Source of the DNA: Actinomycetes bacterium
GTDB lineage: Bacteria; Actinomycetota; Thermoleophilia; Gaiellales; Gaiellaceae
DNA length: 6,433 bases
Assembly (NCBI GenBank): GCA_025350775.1
Contig: JANXXF010000265.1
Coordinates: forward strand, 1-6,433
Direction: 5' to 3'
Part shown: positions 1 to 4,911 of the stretch, piece by piece
How positions within the stretch are numbered: the first letter of the stretch is position 1
Layout of the letters: every line of letters starts with the position of its first letter
The notes under the pieces: model-generated
Database searches by the model: none
What the model saw: only the letters and a program-made list of their open reading frames with translations
What the model was told of the DNA's origin: nothing
Program-made: the position numbers and the translations under genes

Positions 1-34
1 TCCCGTCGGCCCGCTCCTTCCCCGCCCGGGCAGG

Positions 35-958
35 CTACTCGCCGCGGAACCAGTCCCAGGTGGCGCGGAGCCCGTCGGTCAGCGCCAGCTCCGGGCGCCA
101 GCCGAGCTCGGTCGCGGCGAGCGAGCAGTCGAGGACGCTGCGCTGCAGCTCGCCCATGCGGGCCGCCGCGTGCTCGGGCACGAGCGTGATCCCGGATGCC
201 TGCTGGCAGCGCTCGTACAGCTCGACGACGGAGGTCTCGATGCCGGTGCCGATGTTGTACACGCCGCCGCTGCGCTCGGTCGCCGCGAGCATCGCGCGGG
301 CGACGTCGCCGACGTACACGTAGTCGCGCGTCTGGCTGCCGTCACCGAAGATCCTGGCCGCCTTGCCCTCGAGCAGGTGGCTGAGAAAGATCGAGACCAC
401 GCCCGCCTCGCCGTGCGGATCCTGGCGCGGGCCGTAGACGTTCGCGAAGCGCAGCGCCACATGGTGCGTCCCGTAGAGGCGGTTCCAGGTGGAAAGGTAC
501 GCCTCGGCGGCGAGCTTCGAGGTGCCGTACGGCGCGAGCGGCTGGCGGTGATAGGTCTCGGCGGCAGGCCCGTCGGCGCACTCGCCGTAGACGGCTCCGC
601 CCGTCGAGGCGAACAGCACCTGCGTGTCGGTGCGGCGGGCAGCCTCGAGCACCGAGATCGTCCCCAGCACGTTCGCCTCGGCGTCGACGAGCGGCTCCGC
701 GATCGAGACGCGCACGTCGATCTGCGCGGCGAGGTGGAAGCACGCCTCGGGCTGCACGTCGTCGAAGAGGGCCGCGGTGCCTTCCGCGTCACGGATGTCG
801 CCGACCGAGAGCGTCGCCTGTTCGGGAACATTCTCCCAGCGGCCGCGGCTGAGGTTGTCGAGCACCCAGACGCTGTGCCCGCGCGCGAGCAGCAGCTCGA
901 CGACATGCGAGCCGATGAATCCCGCTCCCCCTGTGACGACAGTGTTCACCGCGCCCAT
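35..958 (-). CDS. GalE-like NAD-dependent sugar-nucleotide epimerase
   Basis: Extended short-chain dehydrogenase/reductase that probably interconverts or modifies an NDP-sugar such as UDP-glucose/UDP-galactose in the cytoplasm, for cell-surface polysaccharide. Seen in the 307-residue product: Rossmann glycine motif GGAGFIG at 10-16, acidic D34 at the end of strand 2 (NAD preference), DIRD at 54-57, HLAAQ at 75-79, the STGGAVYG segment at 118-125 supplying a Ser/Thr, catalytic Y144xxxK148, RFANVYGPRQ at 170-179 and RDYVYVGDV at 211-219. The length is slightly short of classical GalE (about 335-340), as in many actinobacterial epimerases, so the exact sugar is not assignable. The ATG at 958 is the outermost start. 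A GTG at 949 (codon 4) gives the more typical family N-terminus MNTVVTGG and fits the -10-like hexamer better, so the true protein may be 304 residues. Divergent from tmk. Confidence 0.9.
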   Translation of the reverse strand: MGAVNTVVTGGAGFIGSHVVELLLARGHSVWVLDNLSRGRWENVPEQATLSVGDIRDAEGTAALFDDVQPEACFHLAAQIDVRVSIAEPLVDAEANVLGTISVLEAARRTDTQVLFASTGGAVYGECADGPAAETYHRQPLAPYGTSKLAAEAYLSTWNRLYGTHHVALRFANVYGPRQDPHGEAGVVSIFLSHLLEGKAARIFGDGSQTRDYVYVGDVARAMLAATERSGGVYNIGTGIETSVVELYERCQQASGITLVPEHAAARMGELQRSVLDCSLAATELGWRPELALTDGLRATWDWFRGE

Positions 959-964
959 ATCCTA
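958..964. promoter_or_regulatory. Candidate bidirectional -10 between epimerase gene and tmk
   Basis: The seven bases TATCCTA hold a plus-strand hexamer TATCCT (958-963) and a minus-strand hexamer TAGGAT (964-959). Both keep the key T-12, A-11 and T-7 positions of a sigma70-type -10. Each is followed by exactly 9 bases and then a GTG: tmk at 973 and the internal epimerase GTG at 949. A GTGACG (933-938) could act as a loose plus-strand -35 with a 19-bp spacer; I see no good minus-strand -35. If used, both mRNAs would have leaders of zero to a few bases, which agrees with the lack of Shine-Dalgarno sequences at either start. Confidence 0.4.
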
Positions 965-972
965 CGGACAGC

Positions 973-1614
973 GTGTTCATTTCTTTCGAGGGAGTCGACG
1001 GCTCCGGCAAATCCACCCAGCTCGAGCTGCTGTGGGCGGCGCTCGTCGCGGAAGGCCGCGAGGTCGTCGCGACGCGTGAGCCCGGCGGCACAGAGCTCGG
1101 CGAGCGGGTGCGCGCCCTGCTGCTGGATGGGCCGACCATCACGCCCTGGGCCGAGGCGGCACTGTTCGCCGCTGCCCGCGCCGAGCTGGTCGAGGGTGTC
1201 ATCCGCCCGGCCCTCGCCCGCGGCGCAACCGTCCTCTGCGACCGCTACCTCGACTCGTCGCTCGCCTACCAGGGCCTCGCGCGCGGCCTCGGGCTGGAGC
1301 GGGTGCTCGAGCTGAACCTGAGCGCCGTCGGCGGCCTGCTGCCCGACCGCACGTTCCTACTGCTCATCGACCCGCTGCTCGCCGGCGAGCGGTTGGGCGA
1401 GCCGACCGACCGCATCGAGCGCGAGGGGCAGAGCTTCCGCGCCGCTGTCGACGCCGCCTACCGGCAGCTCGCTGCACGCTTCTCCGAGCGGATCGTGGCA
1501 TTCGACGGCGCCCGCCCCGCCGCCGAGCTGGCGGCACAGATCCGGGCCGACCTCGCCCTCGCCGCTTGTGCCCGTGCCGACCTCGCCCGTGCCGAGGGCA
1601 CCCCCGTCGCGTGA
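973..1614 (+). CDS. tmk: Thymidylate (dTMP) kinase
   Basis: Phosphorylates dTMP to dTDP with ATP in the dTTP pathway, in the cytoplasm. Seen in the 213-residue product: P-loop GVDGSGKST at 7-15, the REPGGT segment at 35-40 typical of dTMP kinases, DRYLDSS at 90-96 (the DR(Y/H) motif) followed by AYQG, and a lid region at about 133-151 ending in DRIE (146-149). The length matches the family (about 205-215). The P-loop has no arginine at the yeast-type position, which points to a bacterial type II enzyme, although the lid has few arginines. The start is GTG at 973, because the conserved FISFEG strand begins at once and there is no room upstream. No Shine-Dalgarno is visible; a -10-like TATCCT ends 9 bases upstream. 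The stop overlaps the holB start (GTGA), so the two genes are likely translationally coupled. The C-terminal tail carries a small RADLA-type repeat. Confidence 0.95.
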   Translation: MFISFEGVDGSGKSTQLELLWAALVAEGREVVATREPGGTELGERVRALLLDGPTITPWAEAALFAAARAELVEGVIRPALARGATVLCDRYLDSSLAYQGLARGLGLERVLELNLSAVGGLLPDRTFLLLIDPLLAGERLGEPTDRIEREGQSFRAAVDAAYRQLAARFSERIVAFDGARPAAELAAQIRADLALAACARADLARAEGTPVA

Positions 1615-2681
1615 GCCTCGACGGAATCCTCGAGCAGACCGAGGCCAGGCGTCTCCTCGGCGCCGCCCTCGCCGAGGGGCCGGCGCACGCCTATCTCTTC
1701 CACGGCCCGCCCGGCGTCGGCAAGGAGACGGCCGCGAAGGCGTTCGCCGCGGAGCTGCTCGGCTCGCCCACCCGGGTCGCCCACGAGACGCACCCCGATC
1801 TCTACGTGCTCCGGCAGTTCGGCCAGATGATCCGGCTCGACGAGATCCACGCGCTGCACCACGACCTGCACCTGCGCCCGTTCGAGGCCGATCGCCGCGT
1901 CTACCTGATCCTCGACGCGCACCTGCTGAACCGCGATGCCGCCGACGCGCTGCTCAAGGATCTCGAGGAGCCGCCGGACTACGCGATCATCGTGCTCGTC
2001 GCCGACCAGGTCGCGGCGATCTCACCGACGATCCGCTCGCGCTGCCAGCCGATCGCGTTTCGCCGGCTCTCGACGAAGGCGGTGCGCGAGGAGGCGGCCC
2101 GGATCGCGCCCGAGCTGACGGCGACCCAGCAGGCTGCGCTGGCGCGCGTTGCGGCCGGACGGCTCGACCGGCTGCGCTGGCTCGTCGAGTCGCAGACGGA
2201 CGGGCGGCGCGACCGGTTGCTGGCGGTGGCTCGCTCGGTGTACGGCGAGGCGGAGTTCGACCCGACCGTGGCAGCGCTCGCCGTGCTCGCCTCGGCGAAG
2301 GAGCGCGCCACGATCGAGGGCGACCGCGCTACCGCCACGGCGGAGCAGCTCGGCCTGCCCGGGAAGCAGGCCGACCAGCTGGTGAGCCGGGCGAAGTTCG
2401 GCGCCGAGCGTGAGGACGTGCTCGGCTCGCTCGAGGAGCTCGGCACCTGGTACCGCGACCTCGTCGCCGTCGGCGTGGGTGCCGAGGCGGCCGTCATCAA
2501 CGCCGACCAGCTCGACCGCCTGCGCGAGGATGCGTTGCCGGAGCGCACCGCCCCCGCCGGAGAGGCGGCCGCAGCTGTCCAGGACACCTGGCGCGAGCTG
2601 GAGCGCCTGAACATCGCGAACCAGCTCGCGCTCGAGGCGCTGTTCGTGCGGGTGCGGCGGCTGCTCGGCCCGCGCGGCTAG
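1611..2681 (+). CDS. holB: DNA polymerase III subunit delta-prime (clamp loader)
   Basis: Delta-prime is the stator subunit of the clamp-loader ATPase that places the beta sliding clamp on primed DNA. Seen in the 356-residue product: N-terminal ILEQTEA then HAYLFHGPPGVGKET, with the P-loop at 32-40; HPDLYVL at 61-67; LILDAHLLNRDAADALLKDLEEPP at about 99-122; and the SRC motif at 143-145, whose Arg acts in trans on the neighbouring ATPase site in this family. The rest is helical collar. Oddities: the residue after the P-loop lysine is E39 rather than Thr/Ser, and the four-Cys zinc module usual between the P-loop and HPDL is missing; only about 20 residues separate them and no Cys is present. 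The start is GTG 1611, which overlaps the tmk stop in GTGA and aligns with the family N-terminus; the frame is open further upstream but only inside tmk. Gene pairing with tmk is common in actinobacteria. Confidence 0.9.
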   Translation: MSLDGILEQTEARRLLGAALAEGPAHAYLFHGPPGVGKETAAKAFAAELLGSPTRVAHETHPDLYVLRQFGQMIRLDEIHALHHDLHLRPFEADRRVYLILDAHLLNRDAADALLKDLEEPPDYAIIVLVADQVAAISPTIRSRCQPIAFRRLSTKAVREEAARIAPELTATQQAALARVAAGRLDRLRWLVESQTDGRRDRLLAVARSVYGEAEFDPTVAALAVLASAKERATIEGDRATATAEQLGLPGKQADQLVSRAKFGAEREDVLGSLEELGTWYRDLVAVGVGAEAAVINADQLDRLREDALPERTAPAGEAAAAVQDTWRELERLNIANQLALEALFVRVRRLLGPRG

Positions 2682-2691
2682 CCGTCCGCTG

Positions 2692-3078
2692 CTACTCGGC
2701 GGCCGGTGCCGGAGGCGGAGTCGGCGGCGCGCTCTTGTCGCGCCCGCGGTGGCTCGGCTTGCTGTCGTAGGCGTCGTGCACCCGCTCGATCTGACGGCGC
2801 AGCCGGTCGGCCAGCAGGTCGATCGCCTCCTCGTGTGTCTTGCCGGTGACGCTCGCGTGCAGCACGGTGCCGTTCACGTCCATCGACGCCTTCGCGGTGA
2901 TCGGAGTGGCGATCGCGGGATTGGCTTCCTCGTGGATCTCGACCTTGGTGTGGAGGATCGGGCGCGGGGTGTAGCGCTCGAGCCTCGTCAGCTTCTCGGT
3001 CGCGTACTGCTTGACCTTCTCGGAAATGGAGCCGCGAAAGTCGACGGCGAGCGGCTGGGACTGGGCGTCCGGCCTCAT
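2692..3078 (-). CDS. hpf: Short ribosome hibernation promoting factor (HPF/RaiA)
   Basis: Proteins of this family bind the 30S decoding region and block translation in stationary phase or stress. The 128-residue product has an S30AE-type fold from about residue 10 to 107: first strand LAVDFRG, helix SEKVKQYATEKLTRLERY (19-36), strand HTKVEIHEE, strand TAKASMDVNGTVLHASVTG, and helix THEEAIDLLADRLRRQIERV. The remaining roughly 20 residues are a Lys/Arg patch followed by a Pro/Ala tail, with no room for the C-terminal dimerisation domain of long HPF. The start is ATG at 3078, supported by a strong Shine-Dalgarno (AGGAGG, 3089-3084, five bases before ATG). It converges on holB with 10 bp between stop codons and diverges from the phosphoribosyltransferase gene. 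Confidence 0.88.
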   Translation of the reverse strand: MRPDAQSQPLAVDFRGSISEKVKQYATEKLTRLERYTPRPILHTKVEIHEEANPAIATPITAKASMDVNGTVLHASVTGKTHEEAIDLLADRLRRQIERVHDAYDSKPSHRGRDKSAPPTPPPAPAAE

Positions 3079-3280
3079 GGCGTCCTCCTCGTCTGGTTCG
3101 GATACGGGATTCGCATCGTCGTGCCCTTCCCATCATGCTGCATCGGTGGCGCCCCGGATCGGGGGAAGGGGAAAGCCGCCGGGTGGGGCCTGCGCCGGTT
3201 GGCCGGGCGGCTGGTCGGGCCGGCTGTCCGGACGGACGGTCGGGTGGCCGGCCCTGCCGGCTGGTGTCAGACTCGGAGTG
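3079..3280. other. G-rich divergent intergenic region
   Basis: These 202 bp separate hpf (minus) from the phosphoribosyltransferase gene (plus) and must hold both promoters. I see no clear -35/-10 pair. The plus strand has four G-runs at 3161-3165, 3168-3171, 3181-3183 and 3185-3188, then about 90 bases of degenerate GGCCGG/GGTCGG-type repeats (about 3190-3262) able to form alternative hairpins. Open frames crossing it are byproducts of GC bias, not genes. Confidence 0.6.
3083..3090 (-). promoter_or_regulatory. Ribosome binding site of hpf
   Basis: Minus-strand GAGGAGGA lies 4 bases before the ATG at 3078 (AGGAGG spacing 5). It fixes the hpf start and is one of only two strong Shine-Dalgarno sequences in this window. 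Confidence 0.8.
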
Positions 3281-3958
3281 ATGGCCCTGCCGCCGTCGTC
3301 CGCTGCCTCCGCGCTCCCGTTCGCCGATCGGGCCGACGCCGGCCGCCGGCTCGCCCGCGAGCTGGAGTCGGAGCGCGACCCTCTCACCGTCGTCGTCGGG
3401 CTGCCCCGCGGCGGTGTCGTCGTGGCGGCGGAGGTGGCGCGCGTGCTCGGCGCGCCGCTCGAGGTGGTGGCGGTGCGCAAGGTCGGTCATCCACGGCAGT
3501 CAGAGCTCGCGATCGGCGCCGTCACGCACGACGGTGGCCTCTACCTGCGCAGCAGCGAGGGCCTGCCCGAGCGCGAGGTTGCCGCGGCCGTCGCGCGCGC
3601 CTCCGAGCGCGCCGCCACGCTCGAGCAGGCTCTCCGCGCGGACCGACCGGTGCCCGACCTGCGCGGACGGATCGCGGTGGTCGTCGACGACGGCCTGGCG
3701 ACGGGCGCGACGATGATCGCGGCCCTGCGCTGGGCGCGCGCGCAGGGCGCCGCGCGCGTCGTCGCCGCGTTCCCGATCGGCGCAGCGCAGAGCATGGCCA
3801 TCGTCGGCGCCGAGTGCGACCGCGTTGTGTGCCCGAACGTCCTCGCCGACCTCGGCGCCGTCGGCTACTGGTACCGGGACTTCGAGCAGGTCGAGACCGC
3901 CGAGGTGCTGCGCCTGCTGGCGGCCGCGCGGCTTGTGGCGCCCGCCGGCGGCGGCTGA
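3281..3958 (+). CDS. Predicted phosphoribosyltransferase (COG1926 type)
   Basis: Type I phosphoribosyltransferase fold of unknown substrate, probably cytoplasmic. Seen in the 225-residue product: VVVGLPRGGVVVAAEVA at 37-53, containing the GLPRGGV phosphate loop; the RKVGHPRQSELAIGAV segment at 66-81, characteristic of this stand-alone family; and the PRPP-binding motif IAVVVDDGLATGAT at 131-144, with paired acids D136-D137. The C-terminal part (VGYWYRDFEQV) is also typical. The length fits the family (about 210-230; some relatives are fused to a dienelactone-hydrolase-like domain, absent here). The start is ATG 3281, with a close GGAG just upstream (3275-3278); GTG 3278 directly before it is an alternative. 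Earlier in-frame codons read through repetitive intergenic sequence. The downstream neighbour is tRNA-Thr, so the gene looks monocistronic. The fold is secure; the reaction is not known. Confidence 0.85.
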   Translation: MALPPSSAASALPFADRADAGRRLARELESERDPLTVVVGLPRGGVVVAAEVARVLGAPLEVVAVRKVGHPRQSELAIGAVTHDGGLYLRSSEGLPEREVAAAVARASERAATLEQALRADRPVPDLRGRIAVVVDDGLATGATMIAALRWARAQGAARVVAAFPIGAAQSMAIVGAECDRVVCPNVLADLGAVGYWYRDFEQVETAEVLRLLAAARLVAPAGGG

Positions 3959-3998
3959 GACGCTGCCGAGGAGTCGCGGGGCGGGACCGGGGCGGGGC

Positions 3999-4004
3999 TA
4001 TACT
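3999..4004 (+). promoter_or_regulatory. -10 element of the tRNA-Thr promoter
   Basis: TATACT is a 5/6 match to the -10 consensus, standing out in very GC-rich sequence, 13 bases before the mature tRNA 5' end. This puts the transcription start near 4011. No good -35 is visible about 17 bp upstream, where the sequence is GC-only. Confidence 0.6.
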
Positions 4005-4017
4005 TCGCGGTCGCCGT

Positions 4018-4090
4018 GCCGGCGTAGCTCAGTTGGTAGAGCACTTCACTCGTAATGAAGGGGTCCGCAGTTCGAGTCTGCGCGTCGGCT
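4018..4090 (+). tRNA. tRNA-Thr (anticodon CGT)
   Basis: A complete 73-nt cloverleaf. Acceptor arm GCCGGCG (4018-4024) pairs with CGTCGGC (4083-4089), including one G-T; D stem GCTC/GAGC (4027-4030/4039-4042) with loop AGTTGGTA; anticodon stem CTTCA/TGAAG (4044-4048/4056-4060), loop CTCGTAA with anticodon CGT at 4051-4053; variable region GGGTC; T stem CGCAG/CTGCG with loop TTCGAGT (4071-4077); discriminator T4090. It reads ACG (Thr). The 3' CCA is not encoded and must be added by CCA transferase. Confidence 0.97.
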
Positions 4091-4139
4091 CTCAGAAGAC
4101 CCTGTGAAATGCAGGGCGTCCCTCTTCCGCAGGCGGCAC

Positions 4140-4160
4140 GGCCGTCACGTCAGGACGGCC
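4140..4160 (+). terminator. Possible hairpin terminator after tRNA-Thr
   Basis: A perfect 7-bp GC-rich inverted repeat (GGCCGTC / GACGGCC) with a 7-nt loop, 50 bases after the tRNA. It is not followed by a T-run, so it could only act as a U-less terminator. A weaker CCCTG/CAGGG stem (4100-4116) lies closer to the tRNA. Confidence 0.3.
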
Positions 4161-4367
4161 CATGAAGCCCCCGACTGCCTGAATCGAGTCCGAGGTCGTC
4201 TCGGATCCACCGATGCAGTGCATCGCTCACGGTGTTGCGGTAATCGAGACCGCCCACGGATGCCTCGAAGTGCCGAGGCGATGCTCGCCGCTGCCACGCC
4301 CGGGAGACTTCCCAGCGAACTTCCAAAGTTGAGTGTGCTGTGAAGTAGTTGGGGAGCTTCTTGCTAG

Positions 4368-4640
4368 TTCGCCTTCTTTGCAACCCCGGACCGCGAGCCC
4401 CTCACAGGAGAAGGACGCAAGCGCCAGCTCAGGCGCCTCCTCCAGACCGGCGACAAGTCGACCAGCGAACTCGCCGAAGCCACAGGCCTCGGAAAGCAGA
4501 GCGTGCGTAACTACCTCAACGCGCTGCGCGCGGAAGGCATAGTCGAGCCCACGAGCGAGCGGATTCGGAGCCCGGCAACCCGGTGGCGGCTCACGATTTG
4601 CGCCCACTCCCCGACCGGCCAGACGACGCTCCCTCTCTGA
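4368..4640 (+). pseudogene. Remnant of a winged-helix DNA-binding protein
   Basis: An open frame of 90 codons from just after a TAG (4365) to TGA (4638-4640), with no ATG, GTG or TTG before its helix-turn-helix part, so it cannot be translated as it stands. The core (about 4407-4592) reads GEGRKRQLRRLLQTGDKS, then TSELAEATGLGKQSVRNYL (helix-turn-helix), then NALRAEGIVEP, a wing, and a final TRWRLT strand. This order is typical of MarR/IclR-like wHTH domains, including those at the C-termini of AAA-type ATPase/primase proteins of mobile elements. Upstream, all plus frames are stopped, so the N-terminal part is gone or was never joined. A very short intact regulator starting at CTG or another rare codon is less likely. 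Resemblance is from pattern recognition only. Confidence 0.5.
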
Positions 4641-4830
4641 ACGACACCGACTTCAGGGGCACGAGGCGAATCGACCGCACGACGGTCTCCCCGGCTAGGC
4701 GGACACGATCAACAACGCGGCAAGTGGTGCACTTCTCGACGCCCCTCCGTCTCCGGGCCAGCCGCAGCTCGGCAGGCGTGTCCGCCGGGTGCCGGCTCTG
4801 TCGAGAGTTAAGACTCTCGTAAGCCGCCCG
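4591..4830 (-). pseudogene. Possible gene fragment with a CxxC motif
   Basis: An open minus-strand frame of about 79 codons, bounded by TGA upstream (4833-4831) and TGA at 4593-4591, with no ATG, GTG or TTG before the motif. It contains EKCTTCRVVDRVRLAGETVV, with the two Cys codons at about 4720-4731, then RSIRLVPLKSVSFREG. The alternating hydrophobic pattern looks more like a real protein than the competing plus-strand frame, and KCTTC resembles half of a zinc knuckle. No family recognised. It could be chance in GC-rich sequence, and its upstream end overlaps the putative operator at 4802-4823. Confidence 0.2.
4802..4823 (+). promoter_or_regulatory. Putative OmpR/PmrA-type operator
   Basis: Two overlapping symmetries. 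Direct repeat: GTTAAG (4807-4812), 5 bases, CGTAAG (4818-4823), an 11-bp period; on the minus strand it reads CTTACG-N5-CTTAAC, close to the PmrA/QseB-type box (YTTAAK-N5-YTTAAK). Inverted repeat: CGAGAGT (4802-4808) / ACTCTCG (4813-4819) with a 4-nt centre. It lies about 90 bp before the exported repeat protein and about 385 bp before the OmpR-family regulator gene. With the tentative -10 at 4856 it would sit at about -45 to -61, a usual activator position. TTAAG is rare in such GC-rich DNA. Confidence 0.45.
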
Positions 4831-4855
4831 TCACCGCGGCGCCATCTCTCGCTCG

Positions 4856-4861
4856 TACCGT
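4856..4861 (+). promoter_or_regulatory. Weak -10 candidate for the repeat-protein gene
   Basis: TACCGT keeps the TANNNT pattern and lies 50 bases before the ATG at 4912. No -35 is seen, which would fit activator dependence on the box at 4807-4823. Such hexamers are common, so this is tentative. Confidence 0.25.
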
Positions 4862-4899
4862 GGCTTCACGAGGCCGCCATGTCGTGGCCGCAGCCCCCC

Positions 4900-4905
4900 A
4901 GGAGG
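4900..4905 (+). promoter_or_regulatory. Ribosome binding site of the repeat-protein gene
   Basis: A full AGGAGG, 6 bases before ATG 4912. It decides this start over the upstream in-frame codons, which would place about 41 basic residues in front of an otherwise ideal signal peptide. Confidence 0.85.
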
Positions 4906-4911
4906 AGAGAC

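Larger units (their letters stand above)
4091..4830. other. Gene-poor, lower-GC segment after tRNA-Thr
   Basis: About 740 bp without a convincing intact gene. Base composition falls well below the neighbours (28 G+C of 60 at 4321-4380), and all three plus frames carry stops between 4330 and 4367. It holds a possible post-tRNA hairpin (4140-4160), a 15-bp odd palindrome CGATGCAGTGCATCG (4211-4225), a winged-helix-like frame with no start (4368-4640) and a minus-strand frame with a CxxC motif and no start (4591-4830). A minus-strand frame at 4150-4383 (77 codons from TTG) has fairly protein-like composition, but I do not recognise it and see no ribosome binding site. Best read as eroded, possibly acquired DNA beside a tRNA gene. 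Confidence 0.55.

Noticed and set aside
170..1315. Long plus-strand open frame across the epimerase gene and into tmk
   Set aside because: Its translation is low-complexity Arg/Ala/Val-rich, antisense to a protein with all epimerase motifs and out of frame with tmk; a GC-bias artefact.
1546..1595. Small direct repeats at the end of tmk (GCCGACCTCGCCC and GCCCGTGCCGA)
   Set aside because: They encode a variable C-terminal tail (RADLA-type) and look like ordinary slippage in GC-rich DNA, with no sign of function.
2749..4107. Long plus-strand open frame over hpf, the intergenic region and the phosphoribosyltransferase
   Set aside because: It runs antisense through hpf, through repetitive intergenic DNA and even the tRNA, and is Arg-rich without motifs.
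4086..4799. Attachment-site direct repeat flanking the tract (CGGCTCT at 4086-4092 and 4793-4799)
   Set aside because: Only 7 identical bases, not extended into the T arm of the tRNA; real tRNA att repeats are usually much longer. No integrase gene is visible.
4802..4819. Inverted repeat read as an intrinsic terminator
   Set aside because: The stem is followed by TAAGCC, not a T-run, and no intact gene ends just upstream; an operator reading fits better.
4789..4911. N-terminal extension of the repeat protein from 4789
   Set aside because: It would bury the signal peptide behind about 41 residues, ignore the AGGAGG site at 4900-4905 and span the putative operator.
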